DNA from: VAZQ01 sp035263865
GTDB lineage: Bacteria; Pseudomonadota; Alphaproteobacteria; Rhizobiales; Xanthobacteraceae
Direction: 5' to 3'
NCBI GenBank assembly: GCA_035263865.1
Contig: DATFQX010000301.1
Coordinates: forward strand, 12,485-76,484
Length of the DNA: 64,000 nucleotides
Shown here: positions 1 through 8,054 of the stretch, one piece after another
Numbering within the stretch: position 1 is the stretch's first letter
How the letters are laid out: every line of letters starts with the position of its first letter
The notes under the pieces: model-generated
The model's input: the letters and a program-made list of their open reading frames with translations, nothing else
What the model was told of the DNA's origin: nothing
Databases searched by the model: none
Program-made: the position numbers and the translations under genes

Positions 1-398
1 GGCTGGGCCGCCTCGCTAGCCCCGATGCGACCGCCACTGCCCATTCCAAGCTCTGCGGCTCGACCGTCACCGTCGACCTGAAAATGGACGGCGATACCGT
101 CACCGACTTCTCGCATCAGGTGAAGGCTTGCGCGCTGGGACAGGCCTCGTCGTCCATCATGGCGCGCAACGTGATTGGAGCGAAAGCTCGCGAATTGCGT
201 GACCTTCGCGAAACGGTGCGCCGCATGCTGAAGGAAAACGGTGCCCCACCGGACGGCAAGTGGGCCGATATTGCCGTACTCGAGCCCGTACGCGACTACA
301 AAGCACGCCATGCTTCGACGATGCTGACGTTCGACGCCGTGACCTCGGCGATCGATCAGATCGAAGCCAAGCGCAAGGCCGCGATGGCGGCAGAATAA
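1..398 (+). CDS. NifU/IscU-like Fe-S cluster scaffold protein (5' end missing)
   Basis: The reading frame is already open at base 3, so the start lies before the window and about 132 residues are seen. It carries an LCGS motif (about residue 18) and a KACALGQASSSI motif (about residue 43), the two N-terminal cysteine ligand sites of the IscU/SufU/NifU-N scaffold family, which assembles Fe-S clusters for transfer to apo-proteins in the cytoplasm. The third family cysteine, expected in the C-terminal half, aligns with Ser (codon 315-317) in RHASTML, so this copy has only two of the three usual ligands. YidD and ThrS follow downstream, an order I associate with Rhizobiales. The family assignment is firm; in vivo scaffold activity is inferred and less certain because of the missing ligand. 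Confidence 0.85.
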   Translation, partial: LGRLASPDATATAHSKLCGSTVTVDLKMDGDTVTDFSHQVKACALGQASSSIMARNVIGAKARELRDLRETVRRMLKENGAPPDGKWADIAVLEPVRDYKARHASTMLTFDAVTSAIDQIEAKRKAAMAAE

Positions 399-405
399 AG
401 CCTTG

Positions 406-1200
406 TTACTCCCGCGGCGCGGCGGGCTGGCCGACGGTTGCCAAGGACGTGGTCGATTTTGGCGGTGGCGGCCCCGCCACCGGGGACTCGAAGAGCGCGT
501 CGGCGGTCGTGAGCTTCATGCGGCGGAGTTCGTCGGCGGACAGCCGATACAACGGCTCCCACGGGGGGATCCGCAACGCCGTTTCCAGCAACTCGCCGCT
601 GCCGCCCATCTCAATCGTGTACTGCACGAGTCGCCCGATGTCGCGCTGCACGATGTTGAGCTCCTCGGCCGAATAATTCGACTCGAGCGCCTGTTTGCGC
701 TTCTTGCCGAGCCAGATTTGATGAACGAGCACGTGCGCCTGCGGCGGGACGTAGCGGCGCGCGCCGGCGAGCAACAGGAAGGCGCACATCGATTCACAGT
801 TGCCGTCGGGCGACAGCATCGCGCGACGCTCGCCGTTGCCGGCTGGCGGCAGTGGCGTCGTCTTGCCGATGGTGGTCACCATCCCGAGATTTCGAATGGC
901 GCGGCCGAGCGCGAGCGTGCCCAACACCGAACCGCCGTCGGAATCCAGCACCAGCACTGCTCCGCGCACATGGGGGTCCTTGGCGAAAGCCTCGAAGTCG
1001 CGTGGGGTGTCGGCGGTGATGTAGCCAACCGCAGAAATCCAAACACGGCAGCTGGCTCCGCATGCCTGGGCAGGTCCCTCACGCCGCCATTCGAAGCGCA
1101 TCGGACCGCTTCCGCTGTCGTCCTGAGGTGTGGGTGGTGCGGAGAATGCCTGGACGATGCCACAGGCAAGCGCGAATGCGCTCCAAAAGAATCGGCGCAT
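406..1200 (-). CDS. Secreted ClpP/crotonase-fold-like periplasmic protein
   Basis: A 264-residue protein if started at the ATG at 1200, which is followed by a clear signal peptide (MRRFFWSAFALACG...FSA) and preceded by GAGGG eight bases upstream. Earlier starts at 1212 and 1260 would bury the signal. The body has a stretch like RGAVLVLDSDGGSVLGTLALGRAI (given here in parts: VLDSDGG, then LGRAIR) and later NCESMCAFLLLAGARR and HVLVHQIW, which resemble the strand/oxyanion layout and the C-x-S-A-C-x-L-x-A-G segment of the COG3904-type periplasmic proteins related to ClpP. A catalytic function is not shown. It ends eight bases from the scaffold gene on the opposite strand. Confidence 0.7.
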   Translation of the reverse strand: MRRFFWSAFALACGIVQAFSAPPTPQDDSGSGPMRFEWRREGPAQACGASCRVWISAVGYITADTPRDFEAFAKDPHVRGAVLVLDSDGGSVLGTLALGRAIRNLGMVTTIGKTTPLPPAGNGERRAMLSPDGNCESMCAFLLLAGARRYVPPQAHVLVHQIWLGKKRKQALESNYSAEELNIVQRDIGRLVQYTIEMGGSGELLETALRIPPWEPLYRLSADELRRMKLTTADALFESPVAGPPPPKSTTSLATVGQPAAPRE

Positions 1201-1433
1201 GCTGACCCTCATGAATGGCGCTTCGCGCGACGCTTCTTGGCTGGCGTCGGTCGAAGGCACCTAGTGCCCTGCGTTGACCGGTCTGTTTTAGAGGCGACGG
1301 AGATTCGGGTCCAGTCCGAAAACGCGCTCCACAGCGCCCCGAGGTATCCCCAGACCGCATGACCTCCCATGCGACTCTCACCATGTTTTGGGGGTACAAA
1401 GATAGGGGCGCGGGGCTCGTTCATGGAACTCCA

Positions 1434-1790
1434 ATGAGCCCACGAGGCCGGCTAAGTGTCTTTCTGGGCCATTTTGGCGCTGGCCCGGGCTTTTTCGCGC
1501 GCGGACTGATCAAAGTTTACCGCCATTCCGTTTCCGCGCTGACCGGGTTCGACTGCCGGCATCTGCCAACTTGCTCCAATTACGCCGACGAGGCGATCGG
1601 GCGCTTCGGCTTGTGGGCGGGCGGGTGGATGGCGCTAGCGCGGCTTTCACGCTGTCATCCGTTTGGGACCTCCGGGCTCGATTTCGTTCCGCCCTCGCTG
1701 CCGGATGGCGCGCGATGGTACCTACCCTGGCGCTACGGCCGCTGGCGCGGCACCAACCCCGGCCCCGCGCTTGCGCAGCCGCCCGGCTGA
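1434..1790 (+). CDS. yidD: Membrane protein insertion efficiency factor YidD
   Basis: The 118-residue product contains the family signature CRHLPTCSNYADEAI (about residues 42-56), followed by a basic, aromatic stretch ending near SRCHPFGTSGLDFVP, as in YidD/DUF37 proteins that assist YidC-dependent insertion of inner-membrane proteins. An amphipathic N-terminal segment, FLGHFGAGPGFFARGLIKVYR, is split by the usual hydrophobic face. The frame is open from 1359, but the ATG at 1434 gives the normal family length; no strong Shine-Dalgarno separates the choices. yidD usually lies beside rnpA/yidC, but in Rhizobiales it often sits next to thrS, as here. Confidence 0.85.
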   Translation: MSPRGRLSVFLGHFGAGPGFFARGLIKVYRHSVSALTGFDCRHLPTCSNYADEAIGRFGLWAGGWMALARLSRCHPFGTSGLDFVPPSLPDGARWYLPWRYGRWRGTNPGPALAQPPG

Positions 1791-1829
1791 GACCGGGCAC
1801 TCTCTTTCCTTGCCAAGCAGTTCGCTGCG

Positions 1830-1856
1830 TTGCGCGGCTTATACGCATCGTATAAT
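1830..1856 (+). promoter_or_regulatory. Candidate promoter for thrS
   Basis: TTGCGC (1830-1835) and a perfect TATAAT (1851-1856) are separated by 15 bases. Transcription would start near 1863, leaving a leader of about 110 bases before thrS. The spacing is shorter than the usual 16-18, so this is a candidate only. The overlapping inverted repeat TATACG-CATCG-TATA (1840-1854) may be an operator or chance. Confidence 0.35.
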
Positions 1857-1971
1857 CGTCATTTTGCTTTGCCGTCTCCCGCGCGCGGCAGCGTCGCCCG
1901 GACCGACGCGGAAACCGTCCCGCCACGCTTACCTGCATTCGTAGGCAGCGAGTGAGCAACAGGAGCAGACG

Positions 1972-3915
1972 ATGGTCGCGCTGACCTTCCCCGATGGCGC
2001 GCGTCGAGAGTATCCGAAGGGGTCAGCCGGTCTCGATATTGCCAAGGAAATCTCGCCGTCGCTCGCCAAACGCACGGTCGCCATGGCGCTCGACGGCGTG
2101 CTCGCGGATTTGAACGATCCGGTCGAGCACGACGCAAAAATCGAGTTTCTCAGCCGCGAAGATCCGCGCGCGCTGGAGCTCATCCGGCACGACGCCGCGC
2201 ACGTCCTTGCCGAAGCCGTGCAGACGCTGTGGCCCGGGACCCAGGTCGCCATCGGCCCCGTCATCGAGAATGGCTTCTACTACGACTTCTTCCGCAACCA
2301 GCCGTTCACGCCCGAGGATTTCGAAGCCATCGAAAAGAAGATGCGCGAAATCATCGCCCGCGACAAACCTTTCACAAAAGATATTTGGCCCCGCGAACAG
2401 GCGAAACGTGTGTTCCGGGACAAGGGTGAGCTGTTCAAGGTGGAGCTCATCGACGCCATCCCCGAAGATCAGGAGATCAAGATCTACAAACAGGGCGACT
2501 GGTTCGACCTGTGCCGCGGGCCGCACATGACCTCGACCGGCAGGGTCGGCAATGCTTTCAAGCTGATGAAGGTCGCGGGCGCCTATTGGCGCGGGGATTC
2601 CAACCGCGAAATGCTCAGCCGCATCTACGGCACCGCCTTCGCCAAGCAAGAGGAGCTCCACGCCTACCTCAAGCAGATCGAAGAGGCGGAAAAGCGCGAT
2701 CATCGCCGGCTTGGCCGCGAGATGGATTTGTTTCACTTCCAGGAAGAGGCGCCGGGCTCGGTCTTCTGGCATCCGAAGGGTTGGATGCTCTATCAGATCC
2801 TCGAAGGCTATATCCGCCGCCGCCAGGCCGCTGCCGGCTATGTCGAGGTAAACTCGCCCCAGCTCATGGATTCCTCGCTGTGGGTCGCCTCCGGCCACAT
2901 GGCGACCTTCCGCGAAAACATGTTCCTGACCCAGCCGCGCGAAGACGACGAGCGCACCTTCGTCGTCAAGCCGATGAACTGCCCGGGTCACGTTCAAATC
3001 TTCAAAAACGGCCTGAAGTCCTACCGCGATCTGCCCTTCAAGCTCGCCGAGTTCGGCAAGGTGCACCGTTTCGAACCCTCCGGCGCACTGCTTGGGTTGA
3101 TGCGCGTGCGCGCGTTCACGCAGGACGATGCGCATGTTTTCATCACGGAAGGACAGATTGCCGCCGAAGCACTTGCCATGAACGACCTGATCCTCTCGAT
3201 CTACGAAGACTTCGGCTTTGCCGACGTCACGATCAAATTCTCCGATCGCCCCGACAAACGCATCGGCGAGGACGCCGTGTGGGACCGATCCGAGGCCGCA
3301 CTCATGCAGGCGCTGAAGACTTCCGGCCGGCCTTGGACGCTCAACAAGGGCGAAGGCGCCTTTTATGGGCCCAAGCTCGAATATGTATTGCGTGACGCCA
3401 TCGGCCGCGATTGGCAGTGCGGCACCGTGCAAGTCGATCTCAACATGCCGGGCCGCCTGGGGGCGTTCTATATCGACGAGCACTCGAACAAGGTGACGCC
3501 GGTGATGCTCCACCGGGCCATGTTCGGCTCGCTCGAGCGCTTCATCGGCATCCTCATCGAGCACCACGGCGGCCACCTGCCGCTCTGGTTGTCGCCGCTG
3601 CAGGCAATTGTCGCAACCATCACCGATGATGCCGATGCTTACGCGCGCGACTTCATTGCCGCGGCACGCCAGCTGGGACTGCGCGTGGAGGGCGACCTGC
3701 GCAATGAGAAGATCAATTACAAGGTGCGTGAGCACTCGCTTGCCAAGGTCCCGGCGCTGCTGGTGGTGGGCCGCAAGGAGGCAGCTGACCGCACGGTCTC
3801 GATCCGCCGCCTCGGCAAGGAGGGCCAGAGCGTGGTGGGGCTCGACGCGGCGCTGCGCAGCCTCGTCGAGGAGGCGGTGCCACCGGATATACGAAGGATG
3901 AAGCAGACGGCGTGA
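1972..3915 (+). CDS. thrS: Threonyl-tRNA synthetase
   Basis: A 647-residue, full-length ThrRS. In order: an N-terminal TGS domain (about 1-62), the SAD editing domain with HDAAHVLAEAV (about 70) and HMTSTGRV-type elements, the class II catalytic core with motif 2 region MNCPGHVQIF (Zn-ligand Cys, about 340), the second ligand region FTQDDAHVF (about 390) and motif 3 region TPVMLHRAMFGSLERFIG (about 510), then an HGTP anticodon-binding domain. It attaches threonine to tRNA-Thr in the cytoplasm. AGGAG lies ten bases before the ATG. Monocistronic by spacing. Nothing unusual seen. Confidence 0.98.
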   Translation: MVALTFPDGARREYPKGSAGLDIAKEISPSLAKRTVAMALDGVLADLNDPVEHDAKIEFLSREDPRALELIRHDAAHVLAEAVQTLWPGTQVAIGPVIENGFYYDFFRNQPFTPEDFEAIEKKMREIIARDKPFTKDIWPREQAKRVFRDKGELFKVELIDAIPEDQEIKIYKQGDWFDLCRGPHMTSTGRVGNAFKLMKVAGAYWRGDSNREMLSRIYGTAFAKQEELHAYLKQIEEAEKRDHRRLGREMDLFHFQEEAPGSVFWHPKGWMLYQILEGYIRRRQAAAGYVEVNSPQLMDSSLWVASGHMATFRENMFLTQPREDDERTFVVKPMNCPGHVQIFKNGLKSYRDLPFKLAEFGKVHRFEPSGALLGLMRVRAFTQDDAHVFITEGQIAAEALAMNDLILSIYEDFGFADVTIKFSDRPDKRIGEDAVWDRSEAALMQALKTSGRPWTLNKGEGAFYGPKLEYVLRDAIGRDWQCGTVQVDLNMPGRLGAFYIDEHSNKVTPVMLHRAMFGSLERFIGILIEHHGGHLPLWLSPLQAIVATITDDADAYARDFIAAARQLGLRVEGDLRNEKINYKVREHSLAKVPALLVVGRKEAADRTVSIRRLGKEGQSVVGLDAALRSLVEEAVPPDIRRMKQTA

Positions 3916-3945
3916 CGCGCCCCGCTTGTCAGTGCGTGACCGATT

Positions 3946-4185
3946 TCAACAATTCCGAGCGCGCCGGGATCGCTGCTGCCATCGCGAGGCGCTGTGACGG
4001 CCACAGTCCCAACGCGACAGCGGCCGCTCTGGCGGAGCCGGTTGCATGAAACGCTCGAGCGGCGATGGCGTGAAGCGGTAACGCTCGCGGCCAGGCTGAT
4101 CGCCTGGCGGGACGGGTGGCGCCGCGTTGGCTGCAGGAATCCCAACTATCAGCACGGCAACGGTCATCCGGCGCAGCCACCGCAT
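3946..4185 (-). CDS. Possible small secreted protein (79 aa)
   Basis: Starting at the ATG at 4185, the frame gives MRWLRRMTVAVLIVGIPAANA, a good Sec signal peptide with an ANA-A cleavage site, followed by a proline- and arginine-rich mature part of about 58 residues with QPGRERYRF and one WDC motif. No family is recognised. It lies directly downstream of, and in the same direction as, the 355-residue secreted protein, so the two may be co-transcribed. No convincing Shine-Dalgarno is seen, and an overlapping frame is also open; the signal peptide is the main argument. Confidence 0.45.
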   Translation of the reverse strand: MRWLRRMTVAVLIVGIPAANAAPPVPPGDQPGRERYRFTPSPLERFMQPAPPERPLSRWDCGRHSASRWQQRSRRARNC

Positions 4186-4286
4186 GGATCTTCGCCTGGT
4201 GTCGCGCAACTTACGGCCCGCCTGTCGTACGGCGCGAACGGCAGGTTGCGACGTCGGCGCCTGCGCTTTGGAAAAATCCACAGCCC

Positions 4287-5354
4287 TCAACGAGCGATGA
4301 TCTCGACCTCACGGTCGACGCCGTTGACGACCCGGAACTCGCCCTCGTAGGTCTTGTTGTCGTTACGCGCGATAGCGCGATACTCCCCCTCCGCCAGGAT
4401 CACGCGCGGAAAGGCGCCGATCGATTCCTTGATCACGTCGCCGCCGGGCGTGAGCACCGACCATTGGGTGTCGGCGCGCGCTTCCCCGCCACGCTCGTTC
4501 ACGAGCTTAAGCGTGATGATCGCGGCGCGATGGCTGATCGTGGCGTCAGTCAACTTGCCAACCTCGACGCGGATGTCGGAGCGCACCGTCGCATTGGCAT
4601 CGCCGTAGTTCGAGACGATGTGGTAAGCCCCCTCCGGCAGTAACACGATGTCGCCGGTCATGATCGCGGTCGCAATCGGACGCTTATCACCCGGCTCGAA
4701 CTGGCTGCCCTTGTAAAGGTCGAACGAAATCTGCCCCTGCGGGATGCGTGCAGCGCCGACCCGGCCTTCGATGCGCAGTCCGCCGGCGGGAATTTCGAAC
4801 ACGTCCTTCATCGTCTCGGCGCGCACCTGCACAGCCTTGGTCACACTGGCTAGCCCGAACCCGGCGCTGACAACGTAAGCGCCGGGCGCCAAGACGAAGG
4901 TCGGCGCCGGTCCCTTGTCCTCTTTCACAGGCCGCGGAAGGCCGTTCTCTTCGGTGCGATAGACGCGCCAATGCAATCCGCTATTGATCGTCGGCAGATC
5001 GCGGCCGAACCGCGCACTGACCGTGAGCGCGCCATGTCCCGCCGGGAGGGACGGCGCGGCGAGCGCCCCGGGTGCGGCATGAGCCTGTACAGCAGCGTTC
5101 GTCGTGCCCGGCAGCGATTGCAGCATCGGTCCTTTGGCCGCTGCAGTCGGCGCCAGATTGCCGCTCGGAGGAATGAGGCTTTGCGCCGGGCCCGGCGCAG
5201 CCGATGGGACGTCCAGCGGCGGGCGAGGCGCGAATGAACTATCGGAGCCACTGAAGAATTGCGCGCCGGCCGCCGCGGACAGCACCGCGAGCCATATGCC
5301 GGTGGCCACAACGAGTTGGCCCCCCCTACGGGTCCTCGTCCCCCCGATGCCCAT
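4287..5354 (-). CDS. Secreted or membrane-anchored protein of unknown function, beta-rich
   Basis: 355 residues. After the N-terminus MGIGGTRTRRGGQ comes one hydrophobic stretch (LVVATGIWLAVLSAAAGA, about 15-32), a signal peptide or anchor, then a low-complexity Pro/Ala/Ser linker to about residue 108. The remaining 245 residues look like two to three repeated beta-sandwich units: each has an LAPGAYVVSAG / LLPEGAYHIVSN / LAEGEYRAIARN motif, the 'P-x-G-x-Y-x-V' turn of carboxypeptidase-regulatory or surface-protein domains. The last residues (VDREVEIIAR) end as a beta strand. No catalytic motif is visible. Likely periplasmic. The role is unknown. Confidence 0.75.
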   Translation of the reverse strand: MGIGGTRTRRGGQLVVATGIWLAVLSAAAGAQFFSGSDSSFAPRPPLDVPSAAPGPAQSLIPPSGNLAPTAAAKGPMLQSLPGTTNAAVQAHAAPGALAAPSLPAGHGALTVSARFGRDLPTINSGLHWRVYRTEENGLPRPVKEDKGPAPTFVLAPGAYVVSAGFGLASVTKAVQVRAETMKDVFEIPAGGLRIEGRVGAARIPQGQISFDLYKGSQFEPGDKRPIATAIMTGDIVLLPEGAYHIVSNYGDANATVRSDIRVEVGKLTDATISHRAAIITLKLVNERGGEARADTQWSVLTPGGDVIKESIGAFPRVILAEGEYRAIARNDNKTYEGEFRVVNGVDREVEIIAR

Positions 5355-5516
5355 GGACCGCGGTTTTCGGCCGCAATAGCGGCAAATTCAAGCCAATGGC
5401 AGGGGGTTTGGCATCATTGCGGCCCTTGTGCTAGGCGCAGCCGCGGCCCGCCGGCCGCGCAGGTTGCGGCCGTTTCAGGGCCGCGAATCTTCCCCCGCCT
5501 GTGCGCGGATCAAGCC

Positions 5517-6089
5517 ATGGCTGACGCTCTCGAACTCCTCAAAACGCGCCGCTCCATCAAGCCGGTCGAACTCGCCGGCCCCGGTCCCTCCAAGGCCGAG
5601 ATCGAGACGTTACTCACGATTGCATCGCGCGTGCCCGATCACGGCAAACTGGTGCCCTGGCGGTTCATCATATTCGAGGGCGAGGCCAGATTGGCCGCCG
5701 GCGATACCATCGCCGCCGCGTTCTGCGCCAAATATCCCCAGGCGAAGGCGGAGCACATTGAAGCGGAACGCACCCGATTGGCACGCGCGCCCCTCGTGAT
5801 CGCGGTGGTGAGCCGTGCCGCTCCGCACGTGAAGATTCCGGAGTGGGAGCAGGTGCTCTCGGCGGGCGCCGCGGCCATGAGCCTCGTGCTCGCCGCCCAC
5901 GCGCTCGGCTATGCTGCGAGCTGGATCACCGAATGGTACGCCTATGACCGAGGCGTGCTCGGCACGCTCGGGCTCAATGACCATGAGCGTATCGCCGGAT
6001 TCGTGCATATCGGCCGGCCGAGCGCCCCGCCTGAGGACAGGCCGCGCCCGCCGCTCGACGCAATCGCCACTCGTTTCGGGAGCGGCTAG
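5517..6089 (+). CDS. Nitroreductase family flavoprotein (YdjA-like)
   Basis: 190 residues from the ATG at 5517; a longer upstream extension in the same frame is proline/arginine-rich and unlike the family. The N-terminus LLKTRRSIKPVEL holds the R-R-S FMN phosphate-binding motif; RVPDHGKLVPWRF (about 42-54) and the late GYAASWITEWY segment (about 128-138) match the small YdjA-type nitroreductases, FMN- and NAD(P)H-dependent homodimers. The substrate is not readable. It is divergent from the 355-residue secreted protein with 160 bases between. Confidence 0.88.
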   Translation: MADALELLKTRRSIKPVELAGPGPSKAEIETLLTIASRVPDHGKLVPWRFIIFEGEARLAAGDTIAAAFCAKYPQAKAEHIEAERTRLARAPLVIAVVSRAAPHVKIPEWEQVLSAGAAAMSLVLAAHALGYAASWITEWYAYDRGVLGTLGLNDHERIAGFVHIGRPSAPPEDRPRPPLDAIATRFGSG

Positions 6090-6167
6090 GTCCGTCCAGC
6101 TGCAGTGAAGTTGCGGCGAATTTACCCGCCGCGGCGCGCTCGCGCGGGCTCATCCCGGTCATGAATT

Positions 6168-6195
6168 TTGCATTGCATTAATTCGGCATAAATCT
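6168..6195 (+). promoter_or_regulatory. Candidate promoter in AT-rich leader of the 51-aa peptide gene
   Basis: The 242 bases between the nitroreductase stop and the small gene at 6332 are far richer in A/T than the surroundings from about 6160. TTGCAT (6168-6173) is followed after about 15-17 bases by ATAAATC, a weak sigma70-like pair. TTAA-ttcggca-TAAA (6178-6192) also matches a CtrA box in seven of eight positions. Neither is proven. Confidence 0.3.
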
Positions 6196-6331
6196 ACTAA
6201 CACGCGGCAACTTCTTACTTTTCCGTAAGGAACTCTCACGCGAGGTTCAAAATATTGTGCGTTGCACATCGAGGCGCGACTCACAAATATCGCCCGCGTA
6301 AGGCGATGAAATGATCCGGTAGGAGAAAATC

Positions 6332-6487
6332 ATGAAGACGCTAGTTGCTACCGTCATCCTTGCGATGGCTGCGGTTTCGCCCGCTCTGGCGCAGCGCGGC
6401 CAATCGGCGCCGCAGCAGGACTATCAGCAAAACGGCTATTACAACGGCTACCCTCTGCAGGAGTGGTACCGGACCGACGAGTGGTAA
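6332..6487 (+). CDS. Small secreted peptide (51 aa), Gln/Tyr-rich
   Basis: ATG at 6332 follows a strong AGGAGA at 6321-6326. The product has a textbook signal peptide (MKTLVATVILAMAAVSPALA, cleavage after ALA-Q) and a mature part of only about 31 residues, rich in Gln, Tyr and Trp (QQDYQQNGYYNGY, ending EWYRTDEW). It is preceded by an AT-rich leader and followed 21 bases later by a perfect hairpin, so it forms a self-contained unit. No family is recognised; small periplasmic proteins of this build are frequent in Bradyrhizobium relatives. Function unknown. Confidence 0.75.
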   Translation: MKTLVATVILAMAAVSPALAQRGQSAPQQDYQQNGYYNGYPLQEWYRTDEW

Positions 6488-6508
6488 TTTTCGCTGCGGA
6501 TTAGCAAT

Positions 6509-6540
6509 GCGAAGGGGCGGACGAATGTCCGCCCCTTCGC
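6509..6540 (+). terminator. Hairpin terminator after the 51-aa gene
   Basis: A perfect 14-bp stem (6509-6522 with 6527-6540) with a GAAT loop lies 21 bases after the stop codon. The run of T expected of an intrinsic terminator is missing, so it may also act as an RNA 3' stabiliser. Confidence 0.6.
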
Positions 6541-6607
6541 ACTCTAGGGCACCGCTCTGCGCGGCTCATGCCGTCATGGCAAAAGATCGAGCTGAGCAGA
6601 CGAAAAC

Positions 6608-6700
6608 TGGCGGAGACGGAGGGATTCGAACCCTCGATACGGCTTTAGACCGTATAACGGTTTAGCAAACCGCCGCCTTCAGCCACTCGGCCACGTCTCC
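6608..6700 (-). tRNA. tRNA-Ser (anticodon GCU), CCA encoded
   Basis: On the minus strand: acceptor GGAGACG (6700-6694) pairs with CGTCTCC, discriminator G, and CCA is encoded at 6610-6608. The D arm contains GCCGAGTGGCTGAAGG, the anticodon loop reads TT-GCT-AA (anticodon at 6666-6664), the long class II variable arm (TATACGG...CCGTAT) is present, and the T arm GGTTCGAATCC is canonical. These features identify serine, reading AGC/AGU codons. Confidence 0.97.
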
Positions 6701-6817
6701 GGCACGAATTTGCCTATCGGCCACCTCGGGACCGGTCAAGCACTTCGCATCCGCGCCGCATCGGGCCAAACCCGCTCGGACACGCGCGCTCGATCCGCTG
6801 TGCTCGCGGGAGGAAGA

Positions 6818-7591
6818 CTAGCGCGCGCGCTGATTGAACAGAACCGCGCGCACCTGCGGATCCGTCATGTCAACATGAAAGGCCGCTTCGACCTTCACCG
6901 ACAGACCTCGTTTGACTGCCGGACGCGCCAGCACGGTTTTGAGCCAGCGCCGGACGTTTGGAAATCGGCTCAGGTCGTGGCCGTGGCGCTCCGCGCGGCT
7001 CGCCCAACCGATGCAGGCGATATCGGCGATCGAGTAGGCGCGAGCGAGGAACTCGCGGTCCTCGAGCCGCTTGTCGATCACGCCGTAAAGGCGGTTCATC
7101 TCGTTGCTGAAGCGCTCGACGGCGTAGGGCAGCCTCTCCGCCGCATAATGGCGGAAGTGGTTGGCCTCACCGGCCTTGGGGCCGAGATTGGCCATCTGCC
7201 AGAACAGCCACTGGTCGACTTCGACGCGACCATGCTCGTCCTGCGGATAGAATTTTCCGGTCTTGCGCCCGAGATATTGAAGGATCGCGCCGGACTCGAA
7301 GATCGCGATCGGCTTGCCGCCTGGTCCGTCGTGGTCGACGATCGCCGGTATGCGGTTGTTGGGAGAGATTGCCAGGAACTGCGGCTTGAACTGATCGCCC
7401 TTGGAGATATTGACCGGGATCGTCGCGTAAGGAAGCGCGCACTCCTCTAGCATGATCGTAATCTTCCAGCCGTTCGGCGTCGGCCAGTAATAGAGGTCGA
7501 TCGGTTTCTTGCCGCCATCGCCTCGCGTCGAGGGAGATTGCGCTTTTCGCGCAGGCCTGTTGCGGCTCGATTTCGCAGCGGTGCGGGCCAT
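6818..7591 (-). CDS. Glutathione S-transferase (Nu-class/YfcG-like)
   Basis: 257 residues. A basic 25-residue lead is followed by a thioredoxin-fold domain beginning IDLYYWPTPNGWKITIMLEE (Asn/Thr replaces the usual catalytic Ser/Tyr, as in YfcG/YghU), then NNRIPAIVD and the conserved FESGAILQYLGRKTG cis-Pro/ES glutathione-binding motif (about 97-111). The C-terminal helical domain runs to about residue 240 with the SIADIACIGW helix-cap motif. Members act as glutathionyl or disulfide reductases on organic peroxides and disulfides in the cytoplasm. Monocistronic by spacing. Confidence 0.92.
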   Translation of the reverse strand: MARTAAKSSRNRPARKAQSPSTRGDGGKKPIDLYYWPTPNGWKITIMLEECALPYATIPVNISKGDQFKPQFLAISPNNRIPAIVDHDGPGGKPIAIFESGAILQYLGRKTGKFYPQDEHGRVEVDQWLFWQMANLGPKAGEANHFRHYAAERLPYAVERFSNEMNRLYGVIDKRLEDREFLARAYSIADIACIGWASRAERHGHDLSRFPNVRRWLKTVLARPAVKRGLSVKVEAAFHVDMTDPQVRAVLFNQRAR

Positions 7592-7708
7592 GCGGCTCTC
7601 TCAGCGGAACATACAGGCGCCGTTTACGTCCGCCGCCGCAAGATCGCTATCCGCCTGGAGCCAGCCTCGCGCGAGCGAGGCCGCACCGGCCGCTCCGCTC
7701 GAACATAC

Positions 7709-7855
7709 CGAGGGCGTCGGCGAGAGCCGGGGCTACGAGTCCAGCAGCAGAGTTCTGCCCCTGGCGAGGTGGGGGAGATCCCCCTCACCTCTTCTTCACC
7801 GTCTCCGATGAACGGAAGCGAAGAAGCTCGAGCCCCTGTCTCGCCGACGCCCTCG
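7709..7855. repeat. 147-bp inverted repeat with a nested hairpin
   Basis: Left arm 7709-7725 (CGAGGGCGTCGGCGAGA) is the exact reverse complement of the right arm ending at 7855, with weaker pairing continuing inward (CCGGGGCTACGAG against CTCGAGCCCC). A second hairpin (about 7767-7792) sits in the centre. The architecture suggests a structured RNA or a palindromic intergenic element. Confidence 0.5.
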
Positions 7856-7929
7856 GGGCGTCGACTGGGCCGGCAAAATCGAAATGCGATGCGCTCACCG
7901 CGTTTCGACTCGCGCCGGCCCGTTTGACG

Positions 7930-7961
7930 CAGTCATCGACGTCGTTCGAAGTCGAAGACTG
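7930..7961 (-). terminator. Hairpin downstream of the Lys-rich peptide gene
   Basis: Arms 7930-7940 and 7951-7961 pair over 11 bp with one mismatch around a 10-base loop, 15 bases past the stop of the minus-strand peptide gene. No T-run follows, so terminator function is tentative. Confidence 0.4.
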
Positions 7962-7976
7962 ATGCGCGGCGCGCGC

Positions 7977-8054
7977 TTACTTCTTCTTCCGGCGCCTGGT
8001 CTTCTTGGCGCCCTTCTTCGCTGCCTTCGCCGTCTTCCTTCGTTTCTTCGCCAT
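7977..8054 (-). CDS. Ultra-basic 25-residue Lys/Arg peptide
   Basis: ATG at 8054 is preceded at the correct distance by a perfect GGAGG (about 8060-8064). The product starts MAKKRRKTAK and ends RRRKKK; 16 of its 25 residues are Lys or Arg and the rest are mostly Ala. Such composition is that of histone-H1-like tails and of ribosome- or nucleic-acid-binding peptides; no fold is possible to assign. It lies alone, behind a 549-base gene-free leader and before a hairpin. The near-perfect ribosome site and isolation argue for translation; function is unknown. Confidence 0.65.
   Translation of the reverse strand: MAKKRRKTAKAAKKGAKKTRRRKKK

Larger units (their letters stand above)
7592..7976. other. 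Gene-free 385 bp with hairpins
   Basis: No convincing gene lies between the GST start and the Lys-rich peptide stop. The stretch holds a 7-bp hairpin (7664-7670/7675-7681), a larger inverted repeat (7709-7725 with 7840-7855, separately listed), a hairpin at about 7767-7792 with a 10-bp imperfect stem, and the hairpin at 7930-7961. Confidence 0.6.

Noticed and set aside
2023..3735. 570-codon open frame on the minus strand inside thrS
   Set aside because: It is the antisense shadow of a clear ThrRS gene in GC-rich DNA; its product has no recognisable domain.
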